Positions 1-15,114 of a stretch of 64,000 bases of DNA are shown piece by piece. The notes below the pieces were generated by a model. It was given only the letters and a program-made list of their open reading frames with translations. It did no database searches and was not told where the DNA came from. Source of the stretch: Pagrus major (taxonomy: Eukaryota; Chordata; Actinopteri; Spariformes; Sparidae); contig NC_133235.1 in assembly GCF_040436345.1 (NCBI RefSeq), positions 16,206,660-16,270,659 of the forward strand, in the 5' to 3' direction. Numbering within the stretch: the first letter of the stretch is position 1; the number at the start of each line of letters is the position of its first letter. A program made the translations under genes and the position numbers.

Positions 1-3000
1 CTGTGTCTCATTCTGCCAGTATAACAAGACATTTGGCCGTTGATTTTGAGTGGATGGCTCAAATGACCTGGGAGCTATTGAAAAAATCGGGCGGTGTATT
101 GGCTAAAAACGCTCATTTTTCATTAAAATATTCATGAAAAATAGAAATTCCACTAAAATCCAATAAAAACTGCTGTGTCTCATTCTGCCAGTATAACAAG
201 ACATTTGGCCGTTGATTTTGAGTGGATGGCTCAAATGACCTGGGAGCTATTGAAAAAATTGGGCGGTGTATTCGCTGAAAACGCTCATTTTTCATTAAAA
301 TATTCATGAAAAATAGAAATTCCACTAAAATCCAATAAAAACTGCTGTGTCTCATTCTGCCAGTATAACAAGACATTTGGCCGTTGATTTTGAGTGGATG
401 GCTCAAATGACCTGGGAGCTACTGAAAAAATCGAGCGGTGTATTGGCTAAAAACGCTCATTTTTCATTAAAATATTCATGAAAAATAGAAATTCCACTAA
501 AATCCAATAAAAACTGCTGTGTCTCATTCTGCCAGTATAACAAGACATTTGGCTGTTGATTTTGAGTGGATGGCTCAAATGACCTGGGAGCTATTGAAAA
601 AATCGGGCGGTGTATTGGCTAAAAACGCTCATTTTTCATTAAAATATTCATGAAAAATAGAAATTCCACTAAAATCCAATAAAAACTGCTGTGTCTCATT
701 CTGCCAGTATAACAAGACATTTGGCCGTTGATTTTGAGTGGATGGCTCAAATGACCTGGGAGCTATTGAAAAAATCGGGCGGTGTATTGGCTAAAAACGC
801 TCATTTTTCATTAAAATATTCATGAAAAATAGAAATTCCACTAAAATCCAATAAAAACTGCTGTGTCTCATTCTGCCAGTATAACAAGACATTTGGCCGT
901 TGATTTTGAGTGGATGGCTCAAATGACCTGGGAGCTATTGAAAAAATCGGGCGGTGTATTGGCTAAAAACGCTCATTTTTCATTAAAATATTCATGAAAA
1001 ATAGAAATTCCACTAAAATCCAATAAAAACTGCTGTGTCTCATTCTGCCAGTATAACAAGACATTTGGCCGTTGATTTTGAGTGGATGGCTCAAATGACC
1101 TGGGAGCTATTGAAAAAATCGGGCGGTGTATTCGCTGAAAATGGTGATTTTTTGAAAAAAATATTCATGAAAAATAGAAATTCCACTAAAATCCAATAAA
1201 AACTGCTGTGTCTCATTCTGCCAGTATAACAAGACATTTGGCCGTTGATTTTGAGTGGATGGCTCAAATGACCTGGGAGCTATTGAAAAAATCGGGCGGT
1301 GTATTGGCTAAAAACGCTCATTTTTCATTAAAATATTCATGAAAAATAGAAATTCCACTAAAATCCAATAAAAACTGCTGTGTCTCATTCTGCCAGTATA
1401 ACAAGACATTTGGCCGTTGATTTTGAGTGGATGGCTCAAATGACCTGGGAGCTATTGAAAAAATCGGGCGGTGTATTGGCTAAAAACGCTCATTTTTCAT
1501 TAAAATATTCATGAAAAATAGAAATTCCACTAAAATCCAATAAAAACTGCTGTGTCTCATTCTGCCAGTATAACAAGACATTTGGCCGTTGATTTTGAGT
1601 GGATGGCTCAAATGACCTGGGAGCTATTGAAAAAATCGGGCGGTGTATTCGCTGAAAATGGTGATTTTTTGAAAAAAATATTCATGAAAAATAGAAATTC
1701 CACTAAAATCCAATAAAAACTGCTGTGTCTCATTCTGCCAGTATAACAAGACATTTGGCCGTTGATTTTGAGTGGATGGCTCAAATGACCTGGGAGCTAT
1801 TGAAAAAATCGGGCGGTGTATTCGCTGAAAATGGTGATTTTTTGAAAAAAATATTCATGAAAAATAGAAATTCCACTAAAATCCAATAAAAACTGCTGTG
1901 TCTCATTCTGCCAGTATAACAAGACATTTGGCCGTTGATTTTGAGTGGATGGCTCAAATGACCTGGGAGCTATTGAAAAAATCGGGCGGTGTATTGGCTA
2001 AAAACGCTCATTTTTCATTAAAATATTCATGAAAAATAGAAATTCCACTAAAATCCAATAAAAACTGCTGTGTCTCATTCTGCCAGTATAACAAGACATT
2101 TGGCCCTTGATTTTGAGTGGATGGCTCAAATGACCTGGGAGCTATTGAAAAAATCGGGCGGTGTATTCGCTGAAAATGGTGATTTTTTGAAAAACATATT
2201 CATGAAAAATAGAAATTCCACTAAAATCCAATAAAAACTGCTGTGTCTCATTCTACCAGTATAACAAGACATTTAGCCGTTGATTTTGAGTGGATGGCTC
2301 AAATGACCTGGGAGTTATTGAAAAAATCGGGCGGTGTATTCGCTGAAAATGCTCATTTTTCATTAAAATATTCATGAAAAATAGAAATTCCACTAAAATC
2401 CAATAAAAACTGCTGTGTCTCATTCTGCCAGTATAACAAGACATTTGGCCGTTGATTTTGAGTGGATGGCTCAAATGACCTGGGAGCTATTGAAAAAATT
2501 GGGCGGTGTATTCGCTGAAAACGCTCATTTTTCATTAAAATATTCATGAAAAATAGAAATTCCACTAAAATCCAATAAAAACTGCTGTGTCTCATTCTGC
2601 CAGTATAACAAGACATTTGGCCGTTGATTTTGAGTGGATGGCTCAAATGACCTGGGAGCTATTGAAAAAATCGGGCGGTGTATTGGCTAAAAACGCTCAT
2701 TTTTCATTAAAATATTCATGAAAAATAGAAATTCCACTAAAATCCAATAAAAACTGCTGTGTCTCATTCTGCCAGTATAACAAGACATTTGGCCGTTGAT
2801 TTTGAGTGGATGGCTCAAATGACCTGGGAGCTATTGAAAAAATCGGGCGGTGTATTGGCTAAAAACGCTCATTTTTCATTAAAATATTCATGAAAAATAG
2901 AAATTCCACTAAAATCCAATAAAAACTGCTGTGTCTCATTCTGCCAGTATAACAAGACATTTGGCCGTTGATTTTGAGTGGATGGCTCAAATGACCTGGG

Positions 3001-6000
3001 AGCTATTGAAAAAATCGGGCGGTGTATTGGCTAAAAACGCTCATTTTTCATTAAAATATTCATGAAAAATAGAAATTCCACTAAAATCCAATAAAAACTG
3101 CTGTGTCTCATTCTGCCAGTATAACAAGACATTTGGCCGTTGATTTTGAGTGGATGGCTCAAATGACCTGGGAGCTATTGAAAAAATCAGGCGGTGTATT
3201 CACTGAAAACGCTCATTTTTCATTAAAATATTCATGAAAAATAGAAATTCCACTAAAATCCAATAAAAACTGCTGTGTCTCATTCTGCCAGTATAACAAG
3301 ACATTTGGCCGTTGATTTTGAGTGGATGGCTCAAATGACCTGGGAGCTATTGAAAAAATCGGGCGGTGTATTGGCTAAAAACGCTCATTTTTCATTAAAA
3401 TATTCATGAAAAATAGAAATTCCACTAAAATCCAATAAAAACTGCTGTGTCTCATTCTGCCAGTATAACAAGACATTTGGCTGTTGATTTTGAGTGGATG
3501 GCTCAAATGACCTGGGAGCTATTGAAAAAATCGGGCGGTGTATTGGCTAAAAACGCTCATTTTTCATTAAAATATTCATGAAAAATAGAAATTCCACTAA
3601 AATCCAATAAAAACTGCTGTGTCTCATTCTGCCAGTATAACAAGACATTTGGCCGTTGATTTTGAGTGGATGGCTCAAATGACCTGGGAGCTATTGAAAA
3701 AATCGGGCGGTGTATTGGCTAAAAACGCTCATTTTTCATTAAAATATTCATGAAAAATAGAAATTCCACTAAAATCCAATAAAAACTGCTGTGTCTCATT
3801 CTGCCAGTATAACAAGACATTTGGCCGTTGATTTTGAGTGGATGGCTCAAATGACCTGGGAGCTATTGAAAAAATCGGCCGGTGTATTGGCTAAAAACGC
3901 TCATTTTTCATTAAAATATTCATGAAAAATAGAAATTCCACTAAAATCCAATAAAAACTGCTGTGTCTCATTCTGCCAGTATAACAAGACATTTGGCCGT
4001 TGATTTTGAGTGGATGGCTCAAATGACCTGGGAGCTATTGAAAAAATCGGGCGGTGTATTGGCTAAAAACGCTCATTTTTCATTAAAATATTCATGAAAA
4101 ATAGAAATTCCACTAAAATCCAATAAAAACTGCTGTGTCTCATTCTGCCAGTATAACAAGACATTTGGCTGTTGATTTTGAGTGGATGGCTCAAATGACC
4201 TGGGAGCTATTGAAAAAATCGGGCGGTGTATTGGCTAAAAACGCTCATTTTTCATTAAAATATTCATGAAAAATAGAAATTCCACTAAAATCCAATAAAA
4301 ACTGCTGTGTCTCATTCTGCCAGTATAACAAGACATTTGGCCGTTGATTTTGAGTGGATGGCTCAAATGACCTGGGAGCTATTGAAAAAATCGGGCGGTG
4401 TATTGGCTAAAAACGCTCATTTTTCATTAAAATATTCATGAAAAATAGAAATTCCACTAAAATCCAATAAAAACTGCGCTGTGTCTCATTCTGCCAGTAT
4501 AACAAGACATTTGGCCGTTGATTTTGAGTGGATGGCTCAAATGACCTGGGAGCTATTGAAAAAATCGGGCGGTGTATTCGCTGAAAATGGTGATTTTTTG
4601 AAAAAAATATTCATGAAAAATAGAAATTCCACTAAAATCCAATAAAAACTGCTGTGTCTCATTCTGCCAGTATAACAAGACATTTGGCCGTTGATTTTGA
4701 GTGGATGGCTCAAATGACCTGGGAGCTATTGAAAAAATCGGGCGGTGTATTGGCTAAAAACGCTCATTTTTCATTAAAATATTCATGAAAAATAGAAATT
4801 CCACTAAAATCCAATAAAAACTGCTGTGTCTCATTCTGCCAGTATAACAAGACATTTGGCCCTTGATTTTGAGTGGATGGCTCAAATGACCTGGGAGCTA
4901 TTGAAAAAATCGGGCGGTGTATTGGCTAAAAACGCTCATTTTTCATTAAAATATTCATGAAAAATAGAAATTCCACTAAAATCCAATAAAAACTGCTGTG
5001 TCTCATTCTGCCAGTATAACAAGACATTTGGCCGTTGATTTTGAGTGGATGGCTCAAATGACCTGGGAGCTATTGAAAAAATCGGGCGGTGTATTCGCTG
5101 AAAATGGTGATTTTTTGAAAAAAATATTCATGAAAAATAGAAATTCCACTAAAATCCAATAAAAACTGCTGTGTCTCATTCTGCCAGTATAACAAGACAT
5201 TTGGCCGTTGATTTTGAGTGGATGGCTCAAATGACCTGGGAGCTATTGAAAAAATCGGGCGGTGTATTGGCTAAAAACGCTCATTTTTCATTAAAATATT
5301 CATGAAAAATAGAAATTCCACTAAAATCCAATAAAAACTGCTGTGTCTCATTCTGCCAGTATAACAAGACATTTGGCCGTTGATTTTGAGTGGATGGCTC
5401 AAATGACCTGGGAGCTATTGAAAAAATCGGGCGGTGTATTGGCTAAAAACGCTCATTTTTCATTAAAATATTCATGAAAAATAGAAATTCCACTAAAATC
5501 CAATAAAAACTGCTGTGTCTCATTCTGCCAGTATAACAAGACATTTGGCCGTTGATTTTGAGTGGATGGCTCAAATGACCTGGGAGCTATTGAAAAAATC
5601 GGCCGGTGTATTGGCTAAAAACGCTCATTTTTCATTAAAATATTCATGAAAAATAGAAATTCCACTAAAATCCAATAAAAACTGCTGTGTCTCATTCTGC
5701 CAGTATAACAAGACATTTGGCCGTTGATTTTGAGTGGATGGCTCAAATGACCTGGGAGCTATTGAAAAAATCGGGCGGTGTATTGGCTAAAAACGCTCAT
5801 TTTTCATTAAAATATTCATGAAAAATAGAAATTCCACTAAAATCCAATAAAAACTGCTGTGTCTCATTCTGCCAGTATAACAAGACATTTGGCCGTTGAT
5901 TTTGAGTGGATGGCTCAAATGACCTGGGAGCTATTGAAAAAATCGGGCGGTGTATTCGCTGAAAATGGTGATTTTTTGAAAAAAATATTCATGAAAAATA

Positions 6001-6665
6001 GAAATTCCACTAAAATCCAATAAAAACTGCTGTGTCTCATTCTGCCAGTATAACAAGACATTTGGCCGTTGATTTTGAGTGGATGGCTCAAATGACCTGG
6101 GAGCTATTGAAAAAATCGGGCGGTGTATTGGCTAAAAACGCTCATTTTTCATTAAAATATTCATGAAAAATAGAAATTCCACTAAAATCCAATAAAAACT
6201 GCTGTGTCTCATTCTGCCAGTATAACAAGACATTTGGCCGTTGATTTTGAGTGGATGGCTCAAATGACCTGGGAGCTATTGAAAAAATCGGGCGGTGTAT
6301 TGGCTAAAAACGCTCATTTTTCATTAAAATATTCATGAAAAATAGAAATTCCACTAAAATCCAATAAAAACTGCTGTGTCTCATTCTGCCAGTATAACAA
6401 GACATTTGGCCGTTGATTTTGAGTGGATGGCTCAAATGACCTGGGAGCTATTGAAAAAATCGGGCGGTGTATTGGCTAAAAACGCTCATTTTTCATTAAA
6501 ATATTCATGAAAAATAGAAATTCCACTAAAATCCAATAAAAACTGCTGTGTCTCATTCTGCCAGTATAACAAGACATTTGGCCGTTGATTTTGAGTGGAT
6601 GGCTCAAATGACCTGGGAGCTATTGAAAAAATCGGGCGGTGTATTGGCTAAAAACGTTCATTTTT

Positions 6666-9600
6666 CATTCAAATATTCATGAAAAATAGAAATTCCACTA
6701 AAATCCAATAAAAACTGCTGTGTCTCATTCTGCCAGTATAACAAGACATTTGGCCGTTGATTTTGAGTGGATGGCTCAAATGACCTGGGAGCTATTGAAA
6801 AAATCGGGCGGTGTATTCGCTGAAAACGCTCATTTTTCATTAAAATATTCATGAAAAATAGAAATTCCACTAAAATCCAATAAAAACTGCTGTGTCTCAT
6901 TCTGCCAGTATAACAAGACATTTGGCCGTTGATTTTGAGTGGATGGCTCAAATGACCTGGGAGCTATTGAAAAAATCGGGCGGTGTATTGGCTAAAAACG
7001 CTCATTTTTCATTAAAATATTCATGAAAAATAGAAATTCCACTAAAATCCAATAAAAACTGCTGTGTCTCATTCTGCCAGTATAACAAGACATTTGGCCG
7101 TTGATTTTGAGTGGATGGCTCAAATGACCTGGGAGCTATTGAAAAAATCGGGCGGTGTATTGGCTAAAAACGCTCATTTTTCATTAAAATATTCATGAAA
7201 AATAGAAATTCCACTAAAATCCAATAAAAACTGCTGTGTCTCATTCTGCCAGTATAACAAGACATGTGGCCGTTGATTTTGAGTGGATGGCTCAAATGAC
7301 CTGGGAGCTATTGAAAAAATCGGGCGGTGTATTGGCTAAAAACGCTCATTTTTCATTAAAATATTCATGAAAAATAGAAATTCCACTAAAATCCAATAAA
7401 AACTGCTGTGTCTCATTCTGCCAGTATAACAAGACATTTGGCCGTTGATTTGGAGTGGATGGCTCAAATGACCTGGGAGCTATTGAAAAAATCGGGCGGT
7501 GTATTCGCTGAAAATGGTGATTTTTTGAAAAAAATATTCATGAAAAATAGAAATTCCACTAAAATCCAATAAAAACTGCTGTGTCTCATTCTGACAGTAT
7601 AACAAGACATTTGGCCGTTGATTTTGAGTGGATGGCTCAAATGACCTGGGAGCTATTGAAAAAATCGGGCGGTGTATTGGCTAAAAACGCTCATTTTTCA
7701 TTAAAATATTCATGAAAAATAGAAATTCCACTAAAATCCAATAAAAACTGCTGTGTCTCATTCTGCCAGTATAACAAGACATTTGGCCGTTGATTTTGAG
7801 TGGATGGCTCAAATGACCTGGGAGCTATTGAAAAAATCGGGCGGTGTATTCGCTGAAAACGCTCATTTTTCATTAAAATATTCATGAAAAATAGAAATTC
7901 CACTGAAATCCAATAAAAACTGCTGTGTCTCATTCTACCAGTATAACAAGACATTTGGCCATTGATTTTGAGTGGATGGCTCAAATGACCTGGGAGCTAT
8001 TGAAAAAATCGGGCGGTGTATTGGCTAAAAACGCTCATTTTTCATTAAAATATTCATGAAAAATAGAAATTCCACTAAAATCCAATAAAAACTGCTGTGT
8101 CTCATTCTGCCAGTATAACAAGACATTTGGCCGTTGATTTTGAGTGGATGGCTCAAATGACCTGGGAGCTATTGAAAAAATCGGGCGGTGTATTCGCTAA
8201 AAATGGTGATTTTTTGAAAAAAATATTCATGAAAAATAGAAATTCCACTAAAATCCAATAAAAACTGCTGTGTCTCATTCTGCCAGTATAACAAGACATT
8301 TGGCCGTTGATTTTGAGTGGATGGCTCAAATGACCTGGGAGCTATTGAAAAAATCGGGCGGTGTATTGGCTAAAAACGCTCATTTTTCATTAAAATATTC
8401 ATGAAAAATAGAAATTCCACTAAAATCCAATAAAAACTGCTGTGTCTCATTCTGCCAGTATAACAAGACATTTGGCCGTTGATTTTGAGTGGATGGCTCA
8501 AATGACCTGGGAGCTATTGAAAAAATCGGGCGGTGTATTCGCTGAAAATGGTGATTTTTTGAAAAAAATATTCATGAAAAATAGAAATTCCACTAAAATC
8601 CAATAAAAACTGCTGTGTCTCATTCTGCCAGTATAACAAGACATTTGGCCGTTGATTTTGAGTGGATGGCTCAAATGACCTGGGAGCTATTGAAAAAATC
8701 GGGCGGTGTATTTGCTAAAAATGGTGATTTTTTTGAAAAAAATATTCATGAAAAATAGAAATTCCACTAAAATCCAATAAAAACTGCTGTCTCATTCTGC
8801 CAGTATAACAAGACATTTGGCCGTTGATTTTGAGTGGATGGCTCAAATGACCTGGGAGCTATTGAAAAAATCGGGCGGTGTATTCGCTAAAAATGCTAAT
8901 TTTTCATTAACATATTCATGAAAAATAGAAATTCCACTAAAATCCAATAAAAACTGCTGTCTCATTCTGCCAGTATAACAAGACATTTGGCCGTTGATTT
9001 TGAGTGGATGGCTCAAATGACCTGGGAGCTATTGAAAAAATTGGGCGGTGTATTCGCTGAAAAAGCTCATTTTTCATTAAAATATTCATGAAAAATAGAA
9101 ATTCCACTAAAATCCAATAAAAACTGCTGTCTCATTCTGCCAGTATAACAAGACATTTGGCCGTTGATTTTGAGTGGATGGCTCAAATGACCTGGGAGCT
9201 ATTGAAAAAATCGGGCGGTGTATTCGCTGAAAATGGTGATTTTTTGAAAAAAATATTCATGAAAAATAGAAATTCCACTAAAATCCAATAAAAACTGCTG
9301 TGTCTCATTCTGCCAGTATAACAAGACATTTGGCCGTTGATTTTGAGTGGATGGCTCAAATGACCTGGGAGCTATTGAAAAAATCGGGCGGTGTATTCGC
9401 TGAAAATGGTGATTTTTTGAAAAAAATATTCATGAAAAATAGAAATTCCACTAAAATCCAATAAAAACTGCTGTGTCTCATTCTGCCAGTATAACAAGAC
9501 ATTTGGCCGTTGATTTTGAGTGGATGGCTCAAATGACCTGGGAGCTATTGAAAAAATCGGGCGGTGTATTTGCTAAAAATGGTGATTTTTTTGAAAAAAA

Positions 9601-12600
9601 TATTCATGAAAAATAGAAATTCCACTAAAATCCAATAAAAACTGCTGTCTCATTCTGCCAGTATAACAAGACATTTGGCCGTTGATTTTGAGTGGATGGC
9701 TCAAATGACCTGGGAGCTATTGAAAAAATTGGGCGGTGTATTCGCTGAAAACGCTCATTTTTCATTAAAATATTCATGAAAAATAGAAATTCCACTAAAA
9801 TCCAATAAAAACTGCTGTCTCATTCTGCCAGTATAACAAGACATTTGGCCGTTGATTTTGAGTGGATGGCTCAAATGACCTGGGAGCTATTGAAAAAATT
9901 GGGCGGTGTATTCGCTGAAAACGCTCATTTTTCATTAAAATATTCATGAAAAATAGAAATTCCACTAAAATCCAATAAAAACTGCTGTGTCTCATTCTGC
10001 CAGTATAACAAGACATTTGGCCGTTGATTTTGAGTGGATGGCTCAAATGACCTGGGAGCTATTGAAAAAATCGGGCGGTGTATTCGCTGAAAATGGTGAT
10101 TTTTTGAAAAAAATATTCATGAAAAATAGAAATTCCACTAAAATCCAATAAAAACTGCTGTGTCTCATTCTGCCAGTATAACAAGACATTTGGCCGTTGA
10201 TTTTGAGTGGATGGCTCAAATGACCTGGGAGCTATTGAAAAAATCGGGCGGTGTATTGGCTAAAAACGCTCATTTTTCATTAAAATATTCATGAAAAATA
10301 GAAATTCCACTAAAATCCAATAAAAACTGCTGTGTCTCATTCTGCCAGTATAACAAGACATTTGGCCGTTGATTTTGAGTGGATGGCTCAAATGACCTGG
10401 GAGCTATTGAAAAAATCGGGCGGTGTATTGGCTAAAAACGCTCATTTTTCATTAAAATATTCATGAAAAATAGAAATTCCACTAAAATCCAATAAAAACT
10501 GCTGTGTCTCATTCTGCCAGTATAACAAGACATTTGGCCGTTGATTTTGAGTGGATGGCTCAAATGACCTGGACGCTATTGAAAAAATCGGGCGGTGTAT
10601 TGGCTAAAAACGCTCATTTTTCATTAAAATATTCATGAAAAATAGAAATTCCACTAAAATCCAATAAAAACTGCTGTGTCTCATTCTGCCAGTATAACAA
10701 GACATTTGGCCGTTGATTTTGAGTGGATGGCTCAAATGACGTGGGAGCTATTGAAAAAATCGGGCGGTGTATTGGCTAAAAACGCTCATTTTTCATTAAA
10801 ATATTCATGAAAAATAGAAATTCCACTAAAATCCAATAAAAACTGCTGTGTCTCATTCTGCCAGTATAACAAGACATTTGGCCGTTGATTTTGAGTGGAT
10901 GGCTCAAATGACCTGGGAGCTATTGAAAAAATTGGGCGGTGTATTCGCTGAAAACGCTCATTTTTCATTAAAATATTCATGAAAAATAGAAATTCAACTG
11001 AAATCCAATAAAAACTGCTGTGTCTCATTCTACCAGTATAACAAGACATTTGGCCATTGATTTTGAGTGGATGGCTCAAATGACCTGGGAGCTATTGAAA
11101 AAATCGGGCGGTGTATTGGCTAAAAACGCTCATTTTTCATTAAAATATTCATGAAAAATAGAAATTCCACTAAAATCCAATAAAAACTGCTGTGTCTCAT
11201 TCTGCCAGTATAACAAGACATTTGGCCGTTGATTTTGAGTGGATGGCTCAAATGACCTGGGAGCTATTGAAAAAATCGGGCGGTGTATTCGCTAAAAATG
11301 GTGATTTTTTGAAAAAAATATTCATGAAAAATAGAAATTCCACTAAAATCCAATAAAAACTGCTGTGTCTCATTCTGCCAGTATAACAAGACATTTGGCC
11401 GTTGATTTTGAGTGGATGGCTCAAATGACCTGGGAGCTATTGAAAAAATCGGGCGGTGTATTGGCTAAAAACGCTCATTTTTCATTAAAATATTCATGAA
11501 AAATAGAAATTCCACTAAAATCCAATAAAAACTGCTGTGTCTCATTCTGCCAGTATAACAAGACATTTGGCCGTTGATTTTGAGTGGATGGCTCAAATGA
11601 CCTGGGAGCTATTGAAAAAATCGGGCGGTGTATTCGCTGAAAATGGTGATTTTTTGAAAAAAATATTCATGAAAAATAGAAATTCCACTAAAATCCAATA
11701 AAAACTGCTGTGTCTCATTCTGCCAGTATAACAAGACATTTGGCCGTTGATTTTGAGTGGATGGCTCAAATGACCTGGGAGCTATTGAAAAAATCGGGCG
11801 GTGTATTCGCTGAAAATGGTGATTTTTTGAAAAAAATATTCATGAAAAATAGAAATTCCACTAAAATCCAATAAAAACTGCTGTGTCTCATTCTGCCAGT
11901 ATAACAAGACATTTGGCCGTTGATTTTGAGTGGATGGCTCAAATGACCTGGGAGCTATTGAAAAAATCGGGCGGTGTATTTGCTAAAAATGGTGATTTTT
12001 TTGAAAAAAATATTCATGAAAAATAGAAATTCCACTAAAATCCAATAAAAACTGCTGTGTCTCATTCTACCAGTATAACAAGACATTTGGCCGTTGATTT
12101 TGAGTGGATGGCTCAAATGACCTGGGAGCTATTGAAAAAATCGGGCGGTGTATTCGCTAAAAATGCTAATTTTTCATTAACATATTCATGAAAAATAGAA
12201 ATTCCACTAAAATCCAATAAAAACTGCTGTGTCACATTCTGCCAGTATAACAAGACATTTGGCTGTTGATTTTGAGTGGATGGCTCAAATGACCTGGGAG
12301 CTATTGAAAAAATCGGGCGGTGTATTCGCTAAAAATGGTGATTTTTTTGAAAAAAATATTCATGAAAAATAGAAATTCCTCTAAAATCCAATAAAAACTG
12401 CTGTGTCTCATTCTACCAGTATAACAAGACATTTGGCCGTTGATTTTGAGTGGATGGCTCAAATGACCTGGGAGCTATTGAAAAAATCGGGCGGTGTCTT
12501 CGCTAAAAATGGTGATTTTTTTGAAAAAAATATTCATGAAAAATAGAAATTCCACTAAAATCCAATAAAAACTGCTGTGTCTCATTCTACCATTATAACA

Positions 12601-15114
12601 AGACATTTGGCCGTTGATTTTGAGTGGATGGCTCAAATGACCTGGGAGCTATTGAAAAAATCGGGCGGTGTATTCGCTAAAAATGCTCATTTTTCATTAA
12701 AATATTCATGAAAAATAGAAATTCCACTGAAATCCAATAAAAACTGCTGTGTCTCATTCTACCAGTATAACAAGACATTTGGCCGTTGATTTTGAGTGGA
12801 TGGCTCAAATGACCTGGGAGCTATTGAAAAAATCGGGCGGTGTATTGGCTAAAAACGCTCATTTTTCATTAAAATATTCATGAAAAATAGAAATTCCACT
12901 GAAATCCAATAAAAACTGCTGTGTCTCATTCTGCCAGTATAACAAGACATTTGGCCGTTGATTTTGAGTGGATGGCTCAAATGACCTGGGAGCTATTGAA
13001 AAAATCGGGCGGTGTATTCGCTAAAAATGGTGATTTTTTGAAAAAAATATTCATGAAAAATAGAAATTCCTCTAAAATCCAATAAAAACTGCTGGTGTCT
13101 CATTCTACCAGTATAACAAGACATTTGGCCGTTGATTTGGAGTGGATGGCTCAAATGACCTGGGAGCTATTGAAAAAATCGGGCAGTGTATTCGCTAAAA
13201 ATGCTCATTTTTCATTAAAATATTCATGAAAAATAGAAATTCCACTAAAATCCAATAAAAACTGCTGTGTCTCATTCTACCAGTATAACAAGACATTTGG
13301 CCGTTGATTTGGAGTGGATGGCTCAAATGACCTGGGAGCTATTGAAAAAATCGGGCGGTGTATTCGCTAAAAATGGTGATTTTTTGAAAAAAATATTCAT
13401 GAAAAATAGAAATTCCTCTAAAATCCAATAAAAACTGCTGTGTCTCATTCTACCAGTATAACAAGACATTTGGCCGTTGATTTGGAGTGGATGGCTCAAA
13501 TGACCTGGGAGCTATTGAAAAAATCGGGCGGTGTATTCGCTAAAAATGATGATTTTTTGAAAAAAATATTCATGAAAAATAGAAATTCCACTAAAATCCA
13601 ATAAAAACTGCTGGTGTCTCATTCTACCAGTATAACAAGACATTTGGCCGTTGATTTGGAGTGGATGGCTCAAATGACCTGGGAGCTATTGAAAAAATCG
13701 GGCAGTGTATTCGCTAAAAATGCTCATTTTTCATTAAAATATTCATGAAAAATAGAAATTCCACTAAAATCCAATAAAAACTGCTGTGTCTCATTCTACC
13801 AGTATAACAAGACATTTGGCCGTTGATTTGGAGTGGATGGCTCAAATGACCTGGGAGCTATTGAAAAAATCGGGCGGTGTATTCGCTAAAAATGGTGATT
13901 TTTTGAAAAAAATATTCATGAAAAATAGAAATTCCTCTAAAATCCAATAAAAACTGCTGTGTCTCATTCTACCAGTATAACAAGACATTTGGCCGTTGAT
14001 TTGGAGTGGATGGCTCAAATGACCTGGGAGCTATTGAAAAAATCGGGCGGTGTATTCGCTAAAAATGATGATTTTTTGAAAAAAATATTCATGAAAAATA
14101 GAAATTCCACTAAAATCCAATAAAAACTGCTGGTGTCTCATTCTACCAGTATAACAAGACATTTGGCCGTTGATTTGGAGTGGATGGCTCAAATGACCTG
14201 GGAGCTATTGAAAAAATCGGGCAGTGTATTCGCTAAAAATGCTCATTTTTCATTAAAATATTCATGAAAAATAGAAATTCCACTAAAATCCAATAAAAAC
14301 TGCTGTGTCTCATTCTACCAGTATAACAAGACATTTGGCCGTTGATTTGGAGTGGATGGCTCAAATGACCTGGGAGCTATTGAAAAAATCGGGCGGTGTA
14401 TTCGCTAAAAATGGTGATTTTTTGAAAAAAATATTCATGAAAAATAGAAATTCCTCTAAAATCCAATAAAAACTGCTGTGTCTCATTCTACCAGTATAAC
14501 AAGACATTTGGCCGTTGATTTGGAGTGGATGGCTCAAATGACCTGGGAGCTATTGAAAAAATCGGGCGGTGTATTCGCTAAAAATGATGATTTTTTGAAA
14601 AAAATATTCATGAAAAATAGAAATTCCACTAAAATCCAATAAAAACTGCTGTGTCTCATTCTGCCAGTATAACAAGACATTTTGCCGTTGATTTTGAGTG
14701 GATGGCTCAAATGACCTGGGAGCTATTGAAAAAATCGGGCGGTGTATTCGCTAAAAACGCTCATTTTTCATTAAAATATTCATGAAAAATAGAAATTCCA
14801 CTGAAATCCAATAAAAACTGCTGTGTCTCATTCTGCCAGTATAACAAGACATTTGGCCGTTGATTTGGAGTGGATGGCTCAAATGACCTGGGAGCTATTG
14901 AAAAAATCGGGTGGTGTATTCGCTAAAAATGGTGATTTTTTGAAAAAAATATTCATGAAAAATAGAAATTCCTCTAAAATCCAATAAAAACTGCTGGTGT
15001 CTCATTCTACCAGTATAACAAGACATTTGGCCGTTGATTTGGAGTGGATGGCTCAAATGACCTGGGAGCTATTGAAAAAATCGGGCGGTGTATTGGCTAA
15101 AAACGTTCATTTTT
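6666..15114. repeat. Large higher-order satellite unit, copy A (8,449 bp)
   Basis: This stretch of about 49 monomers is repeated at an offset of exactly 8,449 bp. Diagnostic single-base variants line up: the CATTCAAATA variant at 6666 and 15115, the ACATGTGGCC variant at 7264 and 15713, and the monomer with GGACGCTATT near 10,570 and 19,020. The match begins within a monomer, since just upstream of 15,100 the second copy has GATTTGGAG where the first has GATTTTGAG. It loses strict register after about 14,130, where the number of 3- and 5-monomer sub-units differs. Confidence 0.9.
13092..14129. repeat. 3-monomer (519-bp) higher-order repeat, two copies
   Basis: CTGGTGTCT, a one-base-insertion start of the monomer, occurs at 13092, 13611 and 14130, exactly 519 bp apart. 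The three monomers in each unit are distinguishable: the first has GGGCAGTGTATTCGC and GCTCATTTTT, the second GGTGATTTTTTG with ATTCCTCTAAAA, the third GATGATTTTTTG. Within copy B the same unit occurs once, at 21541. Confidence 0.9.
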
